Shown here in pieces: positions 7,871 to 15,946 of a stretch of DNA of 18,772 nucleotides. How positions within the stretch are numbered: the stretch's first letter is position 1; the number at the start of each line of letters is the position of its first letter. Origin of the DNA: Sulfolobaceae archaeon (GTDB lineage: Archaea; Thermoproteota; Thermoprotei_A; Sulfolobales; Sulfolobaceae); contig JAPYVG010000031.1 in the NCBI GenBank assembly GCA_028277025.1, positions 1 through 18,772 of the forward strand, in the 5' to 3' direction. A program made the position numbers and the translations under genes. Below the pieces are notes generated by a model. The model saw nothing but the letters and a program-made list of their open reading frames with translations. It searched no databases and had not been told where the DNA came from.

Positions 7871-8696
7871 TATTATAAATAAGCTAATATCTGCAAAAGA
7901 TATTAATTTATTCTCTGCATTAAGTTTGACTAGCGTAGTATACAATGACTTTGGAGAATTTCTTTCAAATAACCAGTCCTATAGTGCTAATAACCCACTA
8001 TTAAAGTATCAAATTATAATCCTAAATGATGAAAATAAAACTAAGGACGTAGAAGCGAAGAGGAGCACATTTAAGAGGGAAGTAGCTGAACTTGTCTCAA
8101 AGAACTTTAAATTAGACGGCGAAAAAGTAAGGAAATATTTTGATAATCTCAAGGAAATACTAAAGTCGTTAAAATACACGATAGTAGACGTTGAGATAAC
8201 TACTAGGACGAGGGCTTTAATAGGAGTTTCAACTTCCTTAGGTAAGCTGATTTTTGACTCTGGGATTTCTTTCGATCCCTACATGAACTTGCCTTACATA
8301 CCTGCATCTGAAATTAAAGGTATTGTGAGAAGTTATATTGAGGATAAACTAGGCGAGCAAGAGGCTAAAGAAATTTTCGGCGATGAGGAGAGGGAGGGTA
8401 ATGTAAACTTTACAGATGCATATCCGGTTAAGGCTGAGAAATTCTTGTCTGTACCAGACGTAATTACACCTCATTATAATAAGAAGAAGTCTGAGGCTGA
8501 TGCAGAACCAACGCCAGTTATACATTTAACTATAGCTCCTAAAGTGACTTTTCGCTTTTTAATATACTACAAACGGGAAGATGTTGGAAAACCCATATGC
8601 GATTCCTTACCTCTGGTGATTATGAGGGGTTTAGGCGCTAGGTCTTCAGTTGGTTATTCCTTATTTGAATTAAGTAAGATAGAGGTGATTAGATGA
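7839..8696 (+). CDS. cmr6: type III-B RAMP protein Cmr6
   Basis: Cmr6 is the Cas7-like RAMP at the head of the complex next to Cmr1. The N-terminal 110 residues are variable. The RAMP core follows: TRTRALIGVSTSLGKL, then DPYMNLPYIPASEIKGIVRS, the conserved helix that begins the fold, EIFGDEEREGNVNFTDAYPV, a strand typical of Cmr6/Csm families, and a C-terminal glycine-rich loop VIMRGLGARSSVGYSLF. The frame has GTG 7833 and ATG 7839 starts six bases apart; I chose ATG because a GTGA lies six bases before it. The gene overlaps cmr1 upstream and cmr2 downstream (ATGA), so translation is coupled. Confidence 0.9.
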   Translation: MLNRINLIFDNIINKLISAKDINLFSALSLTSVVYNDFGEFLSNNQSYSANNPLLKYQIIILNDENKTKDVEAKRSTFKREVAELVSKNFKLDGEKVRKYFDNLKEILKSLKYTIVDVEITTRTRALIGVSTSLGKLIFDSGISFDPYMNLPYIPASEIKGIVRSYIEDKLGEQEAKEIFGDEEREGNVNFTDAYPVKAEKFLSVPDVITPHYNKKKSEADAEPTPVIHLTIAPKVTFRFLIYYKREDVGKPICDSLPLVIMRGLGARSSVGYSLFELSKIEVIR

Positions 8697-11600
8697 GTAC
8701 TAAAGATAATTCTAGAGAAGAATTCTTAAACTACAAAATTATGGCATTACTTCATGATCCCCCAAATAAGGCGTGGGTGATAACAAGTCGTGCACGTAAA
8801 CTAACAAAGCAATTAGAAAGCGTAAAAGCAAAGAAAAGACATGAAAAAGTGGCTAAGTATATAATCAATCAACTATTCGGCGATATTAATTCTAAAACAG
8901 TTGATAATGCAGACAAATTAGCTAGTTCCATAGATAGATATCTAGGTAGTATCGTATATAAAGAATATAGCTTATTTACAAATAGATCAATATTCTTAAA
9001 GAACATACTTCTATCAAACATTCAAAGAGATGTAGGCAATTTATTTCCTAAAGATAAATCTGAACTAGATAATTTAATATCAGAATATAAAAAGCTATTA
9101 AATGTTACAAATACAACTAATCTTAATATTTTGAAATATCAATTGTTTTATCTAATTTATGAACTAATATGGATAGATTCTAGATATGAAAATTCTCCTG
9201 CAGAAACTAGAAACCCTACTCACACAATATTTGACCATTTATATGCAACTGCTGCAATGATGAACTGGATATTTAGTCTAGAGAGAGGAGCAAAAGGTTA
9301 CTTACTAGGAATAGATACTATAGGAGTTGCGGACTTCATAAGCAAGGGAAGGAAGACTAGGGACTTATGGATTTCTAGTTATTTAGTGTCAGCTTTACTC
9401 TGGTACGTAATTACTTGGTTTATTGAGGAGTACGGCCCGGACGTTGTACTTTTCCCCTCGTTAAGGTTTAATCAATTTTATGCGTTTTACCTTTTAGAAA
9501 AATTAAGAAAAGAAAAAATATCAGAGGATGTTATAAATGAAATAAAGAAGTTAATAACTAAGTACATATTTAATGGTGACGATCTGTTTGAGAAATTGGA
9601 AATCCCGCCCTATCCGATAATACCTGGTAGGATTACGTTAATCTTACCGGGGTTAACAAGGAAAGGTGAAGAATATGCGCAAGTTCCAGACGATAATTAC
9701 TTCATTTCTAAGGTAAAGGAGAGATATAATGAAGGTTGGCGTAAGCTAATTGAGGGATTAAAGTGTTATTCTGAACTAAAGAGGGAAGATGGTTTCTGGA
9801 ATTTAGTATGTAGAGTGTTAAAACTGACGGAGGATTTACTTCAAACTACTCCTTTAAACATTCGTGTGAAACAAGTGAGTGTAACTAAGGATGAGATATT
9901 TAACAATAGCAAATTATGCTCAGATTCGTGGAAGATTTACGACAATAAATATCGTCAATTAGTTAGTGAGTTTAAGAAGAGTAAATTAGTGAAAGTTACT
10001 CCCGAGTCACGCTTAAAATTATTTGAATTAACTAAATTTGACAAGTTACCTCAAATTGGTGAGAAATCTAAAAGAGGTTACGAATTCTGTACTTCATGTG
10101 GTGTTTTGCCAGCGGTAATTATAATGCCCAAGGAAGACGAATTCGAGAAAAAATTAATTGAGCTCGGAATTGCGAGAGACGAGAAAGACGTAAGATCTAT
10201 AAAGAATATGATTTCACCAGGTGAGAGGCTTTGCCCATGGTGTTTAGTGAAAAGGGCCTTAGGTGCTGAGCCCAGACTTATGAGAATTCTTTTGCTAGGA
10301 GATCTTTACAGCGTCGAGAAGATTGTAAATGAAATCGTTAGTAAAGATGTTAAGATAGAAATTCCGTCAACTAGTGATATTGCATCGATTAAAACTTTTG
10401 AGAAAATGATTGAGAAGAAAAACGAAATCTGTGAAGATCTAAAGGAAGAGGAAGTTTGCGAGAAGCCTAATGAGAGTATGCTTTCTATGTGGCAGTGGTT
10501 TAATAAAAATTACTATACTGGGATAAATCTTACTATAGATCCTGAGGAGTATTGGTTTAGTGAAAAGAGGAGGAGATATTATTTCTCTCTCTTTAGAAGA
10601 CATGGAATAACTTTTCCATCACCTTATTACGCTTTAGTTAGGGCTGATAGCGATTACTTAGGGGATTTGTTAGAAGGTAAGTTAACTCCTTATTTGGCTG
10701 GAATTATTGATTCTGGAGATTACGCTAATATTAGTGAAAAGAAAGAGGAAGTAAGTAAATTATTAGAGGAATATTTAGTAAATGCCGGAAGTGGGCCAAT
10801 AGTAGATTACGTTAAGACAGTATTAGAGTGTATAAGGGGAAATTCAGATAAGTGTTCATGTGCAGTGAAAATTTATTCTAACGAAGTAATGTTTAGGGCA
10901 AATCCTCAGTTACGTAAAAAACTCGAAAAGATAGACGTAGAGAAAGAAGTCGAAAACAGTCTTGAATATTTTAGAACTATTTTGAAAGAGGGAAGGATAA
11001 TAGTTACTCCCGCTTGGCATGTATCGATTTCTTCAGCACTCAATAGGGGGCTTCTCGTAGAATTAGAATTGATTAATAAACATAAGGGATTTGTAATTTA
11101 TGCGGGGGGAGATGATTTATTGGCAATGTTGCCAGTAGATGAAGTTTTAGATTTTGTTAAGGAGAGTAGGAGGGCATTTGCAGGGGTTAGTACTGGAAGA
11201 TTAGGTAACATGTGTTTAGAGAATGGATTTGCTAGAATCAATAATGCTTACTATCCTTCATTACCTGTAGTGGGCAGATCGTATTCTGTAATTATAGCAC
11301 ATTATGCCGATCCTCTATTTTTCGTCGTAAATGATTCTTATAATCTTTTAGAGGAGGGGAAGGAAATGATAAGATATAGAGTAATGTATAACGGAGAATA
11401 TAAGGACGCTAAGAAGGATGTTGCAATATTTAGATATCAAGGTTTAACATCAGTAATTCCATTATCGTTAAAAAGACCTATAGTTAACTCTGTGAGTGAC
11501 TTTAATGAAATAGCCTCTATCATAGACTTAATATTAGAATTAAAGAAGAGGATCGAGGAGGGTCATATTTCCATGTCCTTACTTTATGATTATGAGGGGT

Positions 11601-11821
11601 ATAAACACTTAATCGTAGCTAGTGATGAGAAGTATTTAACTGAATTCTTAGTAAAGGATTGGATAAAAAGAAATTCTCTTAGAAAACACGTTGAGTTTAC
11701 TATAGACGAGAAGTTATACGGTGTTAGGTTAACTACTGAAAATTATCCGATTAAAATTCCTAATGACCTAATTTCTAACATTGTTTATACTCTTAGAATA
11801 ATTTACGGTGGCGAGAAGTGA
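8693..11821 (+). CDS. cmr2: type III-B large subunit Cmr2 / Cas10 (HD, cyclase)
   Basis: Cas10 is the signature subunit; on target RNA binding it makes cyclic oligoadenylates and, through its HD domain, can cut single-stranded DNA. The 1042-aa protein begins with KIMALLHDPPNKAWVI, the Cmr2 HD motif (His21-Asp22). A treble-clef zinc site follows with CTSC (466-469) and CPWC (514-517). The first palm-like domain has LVRADSDYLGDLLEG at about 648-662, and the second has the cyclase motif YAGGDDLLAML with GGDD at 805-808. All motifs are intact, so cyclase activity is expected. Whether the HD domain cuts DNA cannot be judged from sequence. The ATG overlaps the cmr6 stop (ATGA), and the stop overlaps the cmr3 start. 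Confidence 0.95.
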   Translation: MSTKDNSREEFLNYKIMALLHDPPNKAWVITSRARKLTKQLESVKAKKRHEKVAKYIINQLFGDINSKTVDNADKLASSIDRYLGSIVYKEYSLFTNRSIFLKNILLSNIQRDVGNLFPKDKSELDNLISEYKKLLNVTNTTNLNILKYQLFYLIYELIWIDSRYENSPAETRNPTHTIFDHLYATAAMMNWIFSLERGAKGYLLGIDTIGVADFISKGRKTRDLWISSYLVSALLWYVITWFIEEYGPDVVLFPSLRFNQFYAFYLLEKLRKEKISEDVINEIKKLITKYIFNGDDLFEKLEIPPYPIIPGRITLILPGLTRKGEEYAQVPDDNYFISKVKERYNEGWRKLIEGLKCYSELKREDGFWNLVCRVLKLTEDLLQTTPLNIRVKQVSVTKDEIFNNSKLCSDSWKIYDNKYRQLVSEFKKSKLVKVTPESRLKLFELTKFDKLPQIGEKSKRGYEFCTSCGVLPAVIIMPKEDEFEKKLIELGIARDEKDVRSIKNMISPGERLCPWCLVKRALGAEPRLMRILLLGDLYSVEKIVNEIVSKDVKIEIPSTSDIASIKTFEKMIEKKNEICEDLKEEEVCEKPNESMLSMWQWFNKNYYTGINLTIDPEEYWFSEKRRRYYFSLFRRHGITFPSPYYALVRADSDYLGDLLEGKLTPYLAGIIDSGDYANISEKKEEVSKLLEEYLVNAGSGPIVDYVKTVLECIRGNSDKCSCAVKIYSNEVMFRANPQLRKKLEKIDVEKEVENSLEYFRTILKEGRIIVTPAWHVSISSALNRGLLVELELINKHKGFVIYAGGDDLLAMLPVDEVLDFVKESRRAFAGVSTGRLGNMCLENGFARINNAYYPSLPVVGRSYSVIIAHYADPLFFVVNDSYNLLEEGKEMIRYRVMYNGEYKDAKKDVAIFRYQGLTSVIPLSLKRPIVNSVSDFNEIASIIDLILELKKRIEEGHISMSLLYDYEGYKHLIVASDEKYLTEFLVKDWIKRNSLRKHVEFTIDEKLYGVRLTTENYPIKIPNDLISNIVYTLRIIYGGEK

Positions 11822-12810
11822 TGAAGAGAGTGTTAATAAAACCATTAGAACCGTTAATGTTTAGGAGTCAAGGAGAGTTTGAACCTTTAATCACGGGTTC
11901 CCACACTGCAGCACAGTCGTTAATAATTCCCAGACCTTCGACAATTGCGGGAATGTTAGGATATATTAAATTTAATAATAGAGATAAAAAGGAGGATTGG
12001 CTTACTACATTAACTCATCAACTTAAAGATGTGAATATCTACGGGACCTTAGTAGAGAGTAACGAAAGCTATTTTTATCCATTAAGGATGGGGAATCTGT
12101 TTGCTCTGATTGATAGTAATACCTTGTGTAGTTTGCCAAAAATTTTTGAAAGTACTGGTGAGAGTTACGAAAATTGGGAAAAGGAAATTTATGACATTTT
12201 CTACAGCGAGAAGAATAAACTATTTGAATTAATTAATTTTCAAGATAGAGTTGGAATATCCTTAGATAGGCAAAAGAAAATAGTCAAAGAGCACTACCTA
12301 TATACTGCAAGGTACTTATCTTTTAAGAAGGAGGTAAATTACGTAATATTCGTAAAGGGTAATCTGAATTTAGAGGGCGATGACGGCAAAACAAACGAGA
12401 TAGTAGTTAATTTTGGTGGAGAAGGAAGGGTTGTTAAGATTGAAGTTCAAGATCATTGCGACGTGAGAGCTAAAGATCTATCTGGCGATTACTATCTTGC
12501 ACTATCCCCGATTTTAATACCCGACTGCATTATAGACGATATCTTAGAGGACGATTTAATAGTTATGGGGAAAGTTGATAAGATTAGTTTAGGGTTCGAC
12601 ATTGCTCATCATAGGAGGAAAGAAATGCTAACTGCAATACTTGAAGGTAGTGTTATTAAGAAGGATTTAGTTGAGAAATATAACATAGTTGTTAGTAGTA
12701 ATCCTAACTATAAGACTTTCTTGAAATATGAGAAAATAGGATATAACACAATTTCTAAAGTAGATTGCTCTAAACTTGAAGTGAGGAAAATTCTTACAAA
12801 AGAGAGTTAA
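11821..12810 (+). CDS. cmr3: type III-B RAMP protein Cmr3 (Cas5 group)
   Basis: Cmr3 binds the 5' handle of the crRNA and packs against Cas10 at the foot of the complex. The 329-aa protein starts with KRVLIKPLEPLMFRSQGEF, typical Cmr3, then GSHTAAQSLIIPRPSTIAGM (the P-S-T-I-A-G helix found in Cas5-type RAMPs), FYPLRMG, and a short C-terminal region with GKVDKISLGFDIAHHRRKEM. A GTG at 11818 is in frame directly before the ATG; ATG 11821 overlaps the TGA of cmr2 by one base. It is the last cmr gene: the strand continues with a T-rich stretch and a new promoter. Confidence 0.92.
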   Translation: MKRVLIKPLEPLMFRSQGEFEPLITGSHTAAQSLIIPRPSTIAGMLGYIKFNNRDKKEDWLTTLTHQLKDVNIYGTLVESNESYFYPLRMGNLFALIDSNTLCSLPKIFESTGESYENWEKEIYDIFYSEKNKLFELINFQDRVGISLDRQKKIVKEHYLYTARYLSFKKEVNYVIFVKGNLNLEGDDGKTNEIVVNFGGEGRVVKIEVQDHCDVRAKDLSGDYYLALSPILIPDCIIDDILEDDLIVMGKVDKISLGFDIAHHRRKEMLTAILEGSVIKKDLVEKYNIVVSSNPNYKTFLKYEKIGYNTISKVDCSKLEVRKILTKES

Positions 12811-12815
12811 GGAGA

Positions 12816-12860
12816 TGGAAAGCCTCTTTAAGGGACACCTAATCCTCCTTTTTCCTTAAT
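12816..12860 (+). terminator. probable end of the cmr transcript
   Basis: Just after the cmr3 stop comes a segment ending in pyrimidine-rich CCTCCTTTTTCC (about 12844-12855), the kind of T-run at which archaeal transcription stops. It begins with a 20-base word, TGGAAAGCCTCTTTAAGGGA (12816-12835), that also occurs on the opposite strand at 2129-2148 with one mismatch. Confidence 0.4.
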
Positions 12861-12888
12861 TGGCTTATATTAATTTTACTGAAGTAAG

Positions 12889-12896
12889 TTTTATAT
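12889..12896 (+). promoter_or_regulatory. TATA box of the VapB-like gene
   Basis: TTTTATAT ends 24 bases before the ATG at 12920. There is no ribosome binding site, which fits a leaderless message separate from the cmr operon. Confidence 0.5.
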
Positions 12897-12919
12897 CACT
12901 TTGTTAGTAGGATAAAAGT

Positions 12920-13168
12920 ATGAAGATAGTAACAATAAAAGTAAAAGATGAGTACTATGAGATTGCAGAGCAGATGGTTGAGATGGGTTTGGCTAAATCT
13001 AAAAACGAGGCGTTTAACCTGATTATACTATACGGCATAAATAGGGCTGTAGAAGAAATAGAAAGAAAAAAGAAAGTTAAAGAGTTGACCGAAAAATGGT
13101 TAAAAGGAGGTTTACCTTTTGAGTTACCTACATCTAACGACGTCATAAGTGATAGAGAACAATTTTAG
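12920..13168 (+). CDS. VapB/CopG-like ribbon-helix-helix protein
   Basis: An 82-aa protein: an N-terminal beta strand (KIVTIKVKDEY), two helices (EIAEQMVEMGL and SKNEAFNLIILYGINRAV), then a charged linker (EIERKKKVKEL) and an acidic, Pro-containing tail (GGLPFELPTSNDV). This is the layout of archaeal VapB-type antitoxins: a DNA-binding ribbon-helix-helix dimer plus a tail that wraps its toxin. No PIN-domain gene follows. The next frame, 62 bases downstream, encodes a membrane protein. It may be an orphan antitoxin, an unrelated small regulator, or the antitoxin of an unusual pair. The family call is by pattern only. Confidence 0.65.
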   Translation: MKIVTIKVKDEYYEIAEQMVEMGLAKSKNEAFNLIILYGINRAVEEIERKKKVKELTEKWLKGGLPFELPTSNDVISDREQF

Positions 13169-13230
13169 CCACAATTTTATCGCTGCTCTCATTTACTATA
13201 ATTTCGTCATCAGTAGAGGAGTATTTTACT

Positions 13231-13635
13231 GTGAACGATTATGAAGCACTATTAATATTGCTCCTTTTTATTATATACAATACCAATAACATCGACGATG
13301 TATTTACTAGCTTCATTTCTGATCAAAAGTCAGCCTTACTTTTCTCCATAGCATTATATTTTTTCATTAACATATTTATGGCCAGTTATTATCTAGTAAA
13401 ATACGCTACAGACATCACGCCTTACGTCTTATTTACGTTACCAATATGTTTACCTACGGCATTGTACAACTGGGATGAAATATACGCCCAGGCAAGGATT
13501 GCGTATAATGAAATTTCAGGAGTGATTACCTTATGTCAACTATGGCGCAATACTGTACACTTTATTATTATACTGTCGCATCAGCTATTTCTAAGTGGAG
13601 TAGAAATTAATTTAATGAAAAGAGTTAGTGCCTAA
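13231..13635 (+). CDS. small membrane protein, unknown function
   Basis: A 134-aa protein I do not recognise. It starts at GTG 13231 with GAGGAG nine bases upstream. Hydrophobic segments lie at about residues 5-17 (ALLILLLFIIYN), 33-53 (SALLFSIALYFFINIFMASYY), 60-77 (ITPYVLFTLPICLPTAL) and a weaker one at 112-123 (FIIILSHQLFL). The frame is open further upstream without a standard start, and there it would encode another hydrophobic stretch, so the true start may be earlier. It is 62 bases after the VapB-like gene on the same strand and may share its transcript. The last 40 residues look less like a membrane protein; a frameshift near 13530 is possible. Confidence 0.5.
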   Translation: MNDYEALLILLLFIIYNTNNIDDVFTSFISDQKSALLFSIALYFFINIFMASYYLVKYATDITPYVLFTLPICLPTALYNWDEIYAQARIAYNEISGVITLCQLWRNTVHFIIILSHQLFLSGVEINLMKRVSA

Positions 13636-13766
13636 TTCTATATTGTACGCGTGTTGTTACTAACTGGAACTTAATAACTGGCCTCCTTATATAAAACATT
13701 TTAGTCAGATATGACTGTGATGTAGGCCGTTTTGTTGTAGTTACACTTCAACTAAGAGCTCTTAAG

Positions 13767-14159
13767 CTAGATATTCTCTATAAATATGACATTTTCTAAC
13801 TTTTTATCTTTCAATTCTTTCTCTAATTTAAACAATGCTTGAATTCCTAGTCCTTTGGCTGTTGCGATAACAGAAGCATCAATTATAGAAATAGAATTAT
13901 TGCACTTCATCTGTATTATATGGTCAGCAAACTCTAACGCATTAACTACTTCAAAATAACCTGAGTCTAGCAACTTCTTAACTAATTCTCTAGCCTTATT
14001 TATTCCATTCCTACATATTGTATAAGTTAACTCAATTAATGTCAGATTAGTAATTATTGGCTCTAGTTTACTACTATTAACCAGCTTGAGGAATTTTTCT
14101 CCTAAATCCGATCCTTCTAAAACCTCAACTAGTACTCCAGTATCAACTACTACCCTCAT
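13767..14159 (-). CDS. vapC: VapC toxin, PIN-domain ribonuclease
   Basis: VapC toxins are PIN-domain RNases that stop translation when freed from VapB. The 130-aa length is standard. The conserved acidic residues are visible: Asp6 in VVVDTGVLVEVL, Glu43 in TLIELTYT, Asp94 in SIIDASVIATAKGLG; the usual fourth acidic position is probably met by Glu113 or Glu115 in LFKLEKELK. The ATG at 14159 lies 17 bases inside the end of vapB, the typical antitoxin-first coupled pair. The active site appears complete. Confidence 0.85.
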   Translation of the reverse strand: MRVVVDTGVLVEVLEGSDLGEKFLKLVNSSKLEPIITNLTLIELTYTICRNGINKARELVKKLLDSGYFEVVNALEFADHIIQMKCNNSISIIDASVIATAKGLGIQALFKLEKELKDKKLENVIFIENI

Positions 14160-14391
14160 CTTCCCTTCTCGACCTCTCTAATTCCTCTCTAATTCCTTTT
14201 GCAGAACCTAAAAGGAAAAACAGTAATTGAGCATTCCTTTGAGATTTTTTATTCTCCTCATAATAAAAAGTTATTAAATATTCTACAGCCTCATTTAAGC
14301 TAACTCTCTTACCCCTATCCAATTGCAGTTCAGCAGCAATCTTAACTAACTTCTCCTTCACATCTTTACTAACTCTAATAATTTCACTCAT
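14143..14391 (-). CDS. vapB: VapB antitoxin
   Basis: An 82-aa protein from ATG 14391 (SEIIRVSKDVKEKLVKIA): a beta strand, then two helices with RGKRVSLNEAVEYLITFYY, then a helical charged tail (GIREELERSRREDEGSS). This is a CopG/AbrB-independent ribbon-helix-helix VapB. The frame runs 18 codons further upstream to 14445, but the TATA box lies in that part, so the shorter leaderless start is preferred. It overlaps vapC by 17 bases. The promoter carries a perfect palindrome, suggesting that VapB, or VapBC, represses its own operon. Confidence 0.8.
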   Translation of the reverse strand: MSEIIRVSKDVKEKLVKIAAELQLDRGKRVSLNEAVEYLITFYYEENKKSQRNAQLLFFLLGSAKGIREELERSRREDEGSS

Positions 14392-14412
14392 AACGTAAGA
14401 ATAGGAAATTGT

Positions 14413-14434
14413 GCATATAAAGTTTACTTTATAT
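14413..14434 (-). promoter_or_regulatory. vapBC promoter with palindromic operator
   Basis: On the minus strand a TATA-like CTTTATATG is centred about 26 bases before the vapB ATG. It is half of a perfect inverted repeat, ATATAAAGT (14415-14423) and ACTTTATAT (14426-14434), separated by two bases. A ribbon-helix-helix dimer binding here would block TBP. Confidence 0.55.
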
Positions 14435-14502
14435 ACTTTGAACATAGCGTTTATCTTATGTAAACAACACCGTTCTTGAGAGTAAGAATATATTAGGTAA
14501 AA

Positions 14503-14577
14503 ATGACATCTCCTAACCCAAAGGATAGACCTAATATGAAAGAAGTCAAAAAGATGTCACAAAAATTTGTGATATAA
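14503..14577 (+). other. short reading frame, possible transposase N-terminal remnant
   Basis: A 24-codon frame begins MTSPNPKDRPNMKEVKKMSQ and stops. The beginning resembles N-termini of some Sulfolobus IS transposases as I remember them, but there is no promoter, no continuation and no terminal repeat, so it would be only a remnant. The same bases hold two interlaced inverted repeats. Confidence 0.2.
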
Positions 14578-14630
14578 GTAGTCAGTACTGGTACCTTTGA
14601 CGCAATTAAGCGAAAACTGAAGAGGCCGTG

Positions 14631-15860
14631 TCATCCCAATAAAAACTTCCACAAGGGCTCTAACTCTATTTTCTTACCGTTATAATCCATTATGTCCTCC
14701 ATGTCCCACGTTACGATTTTAGGTTTAAAACCCAAAAATGAGGAGGCTTTAGTTAAAGCACTTAACTCCCTCTCCTTTATCCCTTCCTCATCATAAGCAA
14801 CGTGGATTAACTCCCCGTTTTTCTCATCTAAAAAGTCTACCTCGTAGTCCTCCCCTTTAACGAAATAAACTCCCTTGTTCTGGTTTTTCCTAAGCAAATG
14901 TATTGCGACTAAATTCTCCATTAATCTCCCCATATCCTTTTTTATAGAGACTTCTTGAATAATACCCATGTCAACTACGTAAACCTTCTTGTTTTCTGCA
15001 ATTCTGCTCAACTTTCCGGTATACCTTTCCACGGAATAAATTAAGTAACTTGAGGTCAGACCGTAAAACCACTCGTCAACAGTTTTATAATCAATTCTGA
15101 GCATTCTAGCAATTCTATTTAGAGAAACTTCAGAAGAGTAAAGGGAAATTACTGCTGAGGAAAAGTCCTTAAACCTAGATATCCTCTTTATCTTAAGCCT
15201 CTGCACTACGTCTTTGAACAGTATATCATTATAAATGCTGTTGACTATTTGCCTACTGTTTAGTAGTAACGCTTCAGGGAAACCTCCTATGCTCATGTAC
15301 TCCCTCAAGTAGTTCTTAATCTCAGCCCTCTCCCTTGTGGTAAGCGGTTCGGAGTAATTAACTCCCTTAAACCTTAGAAACTCCTTGAAGGAAAAGGGGA
15401 AGAGCGTGAAGTCCACATGCCTTCCGGTTAGGCTTGTGGCAAGCTCACCGGAAAGTAACTTAGAATTACTCCCGGTTAATATTATCCTTTTAGTCTTCCT
15501 CAATCTGCTCACGAAGGACTCCCAACCTTGAATGTTCTGTATTTCGTCAAAAAGTATGTAATCCACGTTACCGTAAAGCTCGTAAATTGCTTGTTCAACA
15601 ATATGCAGATCGTCAGATTTTAAATTTCTCAATCTCTCATCATCAAAATCGACATAAGCAAAGTTTTTGTCTTTTAATAATAGGAGTGATAGAGTAGATT
15701 TCCCGCTCCTCCTAACCCCTAATATTGCTAGGACGTTTGGGATTGATAGGTTTGTTAACAACTCCTCCTTAGGCACGTCTCTGGGTATTGCCCTACTCAC
15801 TAAGTTTTCTGCGTCCTCTCTTTGTTCCTTCAGAACGCTTTTTATTTCCTCAACGTTCAC
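14631..15860 (-). CDS. AAA ATPase, DUF4143 type
   Basis: A 409-aa P-loop ATPase of the AAA_14 plus DUF4143 family that is abundant in Sulfolobales and of unresolved function. Walker A is GVRRSGKS (residues 48-55), Walker B YILFDEIQN (Asp105-Glu106), and the sensor is IILTGSNS (about 126-133). The C-terminal part has the family's helix-turn-helix-like segment (DYKTVDEWFYGLTSSYLIY), then GRLMENLVAIHLLR and YEVDFL...GELIHVAYD, a degenerate PD-(D/E)xK-like fold. It starts at GTG 15860, with TTTAAAAA 22-29 bases upstream and no ribosome binding site, so it is leaderless. Two large palindromes lie just upstream and probably serve as operators. It appears complete and intact. Confidence 0.88.
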   Translation of the reverse strand: MNVEEIKSVLKEQREDAENLVSRAIPRDVPKEELLTNLSIPNVLAILGVRRSGKSTLSLLLLKDKNFAYVDFDDERLRNLKSDDLHIVEQAIYELYGNVDYILFDEIQNIQGWESFVSRLRKTKRIILTGSNSKLLSGELATSLTGRHVDFTLFPFSFKEFLRFKGVNYSEPLTTRERAEIKNYLREYMSIGGFPEALLLNSRQIVNSIYNDILFKDVVQRLKIKRISRFKDFSSAVISLYSSEVSLNRIARMLRIDYKTVDEWFYGLTSSYLIYSVERYTGKLSRIAENKKVYVVDMGIIQEVSIKKDMGRLMENLVAIHLLRKNQNKGVYFVKGEDYEVDFLDEKNGELIHVAYDEEGIKERELSALTKASSFLGFKPKIVTWDMEDIMDYNGKKIELEPLWKFLLG

Positions 15861-15881
15861 GCATAATAGGAGTTTTTTGCA

Positions 15882-15889
15882 TTTTTAAA
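15882..15889 (-). promoter_or_regulatory. TATA box of the DUF4143 ATPase gene
   Basis: TTTAAAAA on the minus strand lies 22-29 bases before the GTG start; the neighbouring palindrome at 15888-15913 overlaps its upstream edge. Confidence 0.55.
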
Positions 15890-15913
15890 CTTTTGGAGTA
15901 TACTCCAAAAGTT
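15888..15913. promoter_or_regulatory. 26-bp perfect palindrome, probable operator 1
   Basis: The inner 12 bases are GGAGTATACTCC, flanked by CTTTT-like arms that complete a perfect 26-base palindrome. It sits next to the TATA box of the ATPase gene, on the side where TFB binds. Confidence 0.7.
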
Positions 15914-15922
15914 AATCGGAAG

Positions 15923-15946
15923 AGTTATGGAGTATACTCCAAAACT
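15923..15946. promoter_or_regulatory. 24-bp near-perfect palindrome, probable operator 2
   Basis: A second palindrome with the same core GGAGTATACTCC (15929-15940) and one mismatched pair. Its centre is 34 bp from the first one, so both lie on nearly the same face of the helix. Confidence 0.65.

Noticed and set aside
12816..12835. Repeated 20-base word as a CRISPR repeat
   Set aside because: Only two copies, on opposite strands and 10 kb apart, with no regular spacing; it does not resemble the Sulfolobus CRISPR repeats I know.
13147..13240. A PIN/VapC toxin starting at the GTG overlapping the end of the VapB-like gene
   Set aside because: The frame from this GTG stops after about 31 codons and has no PIN acidic motif.
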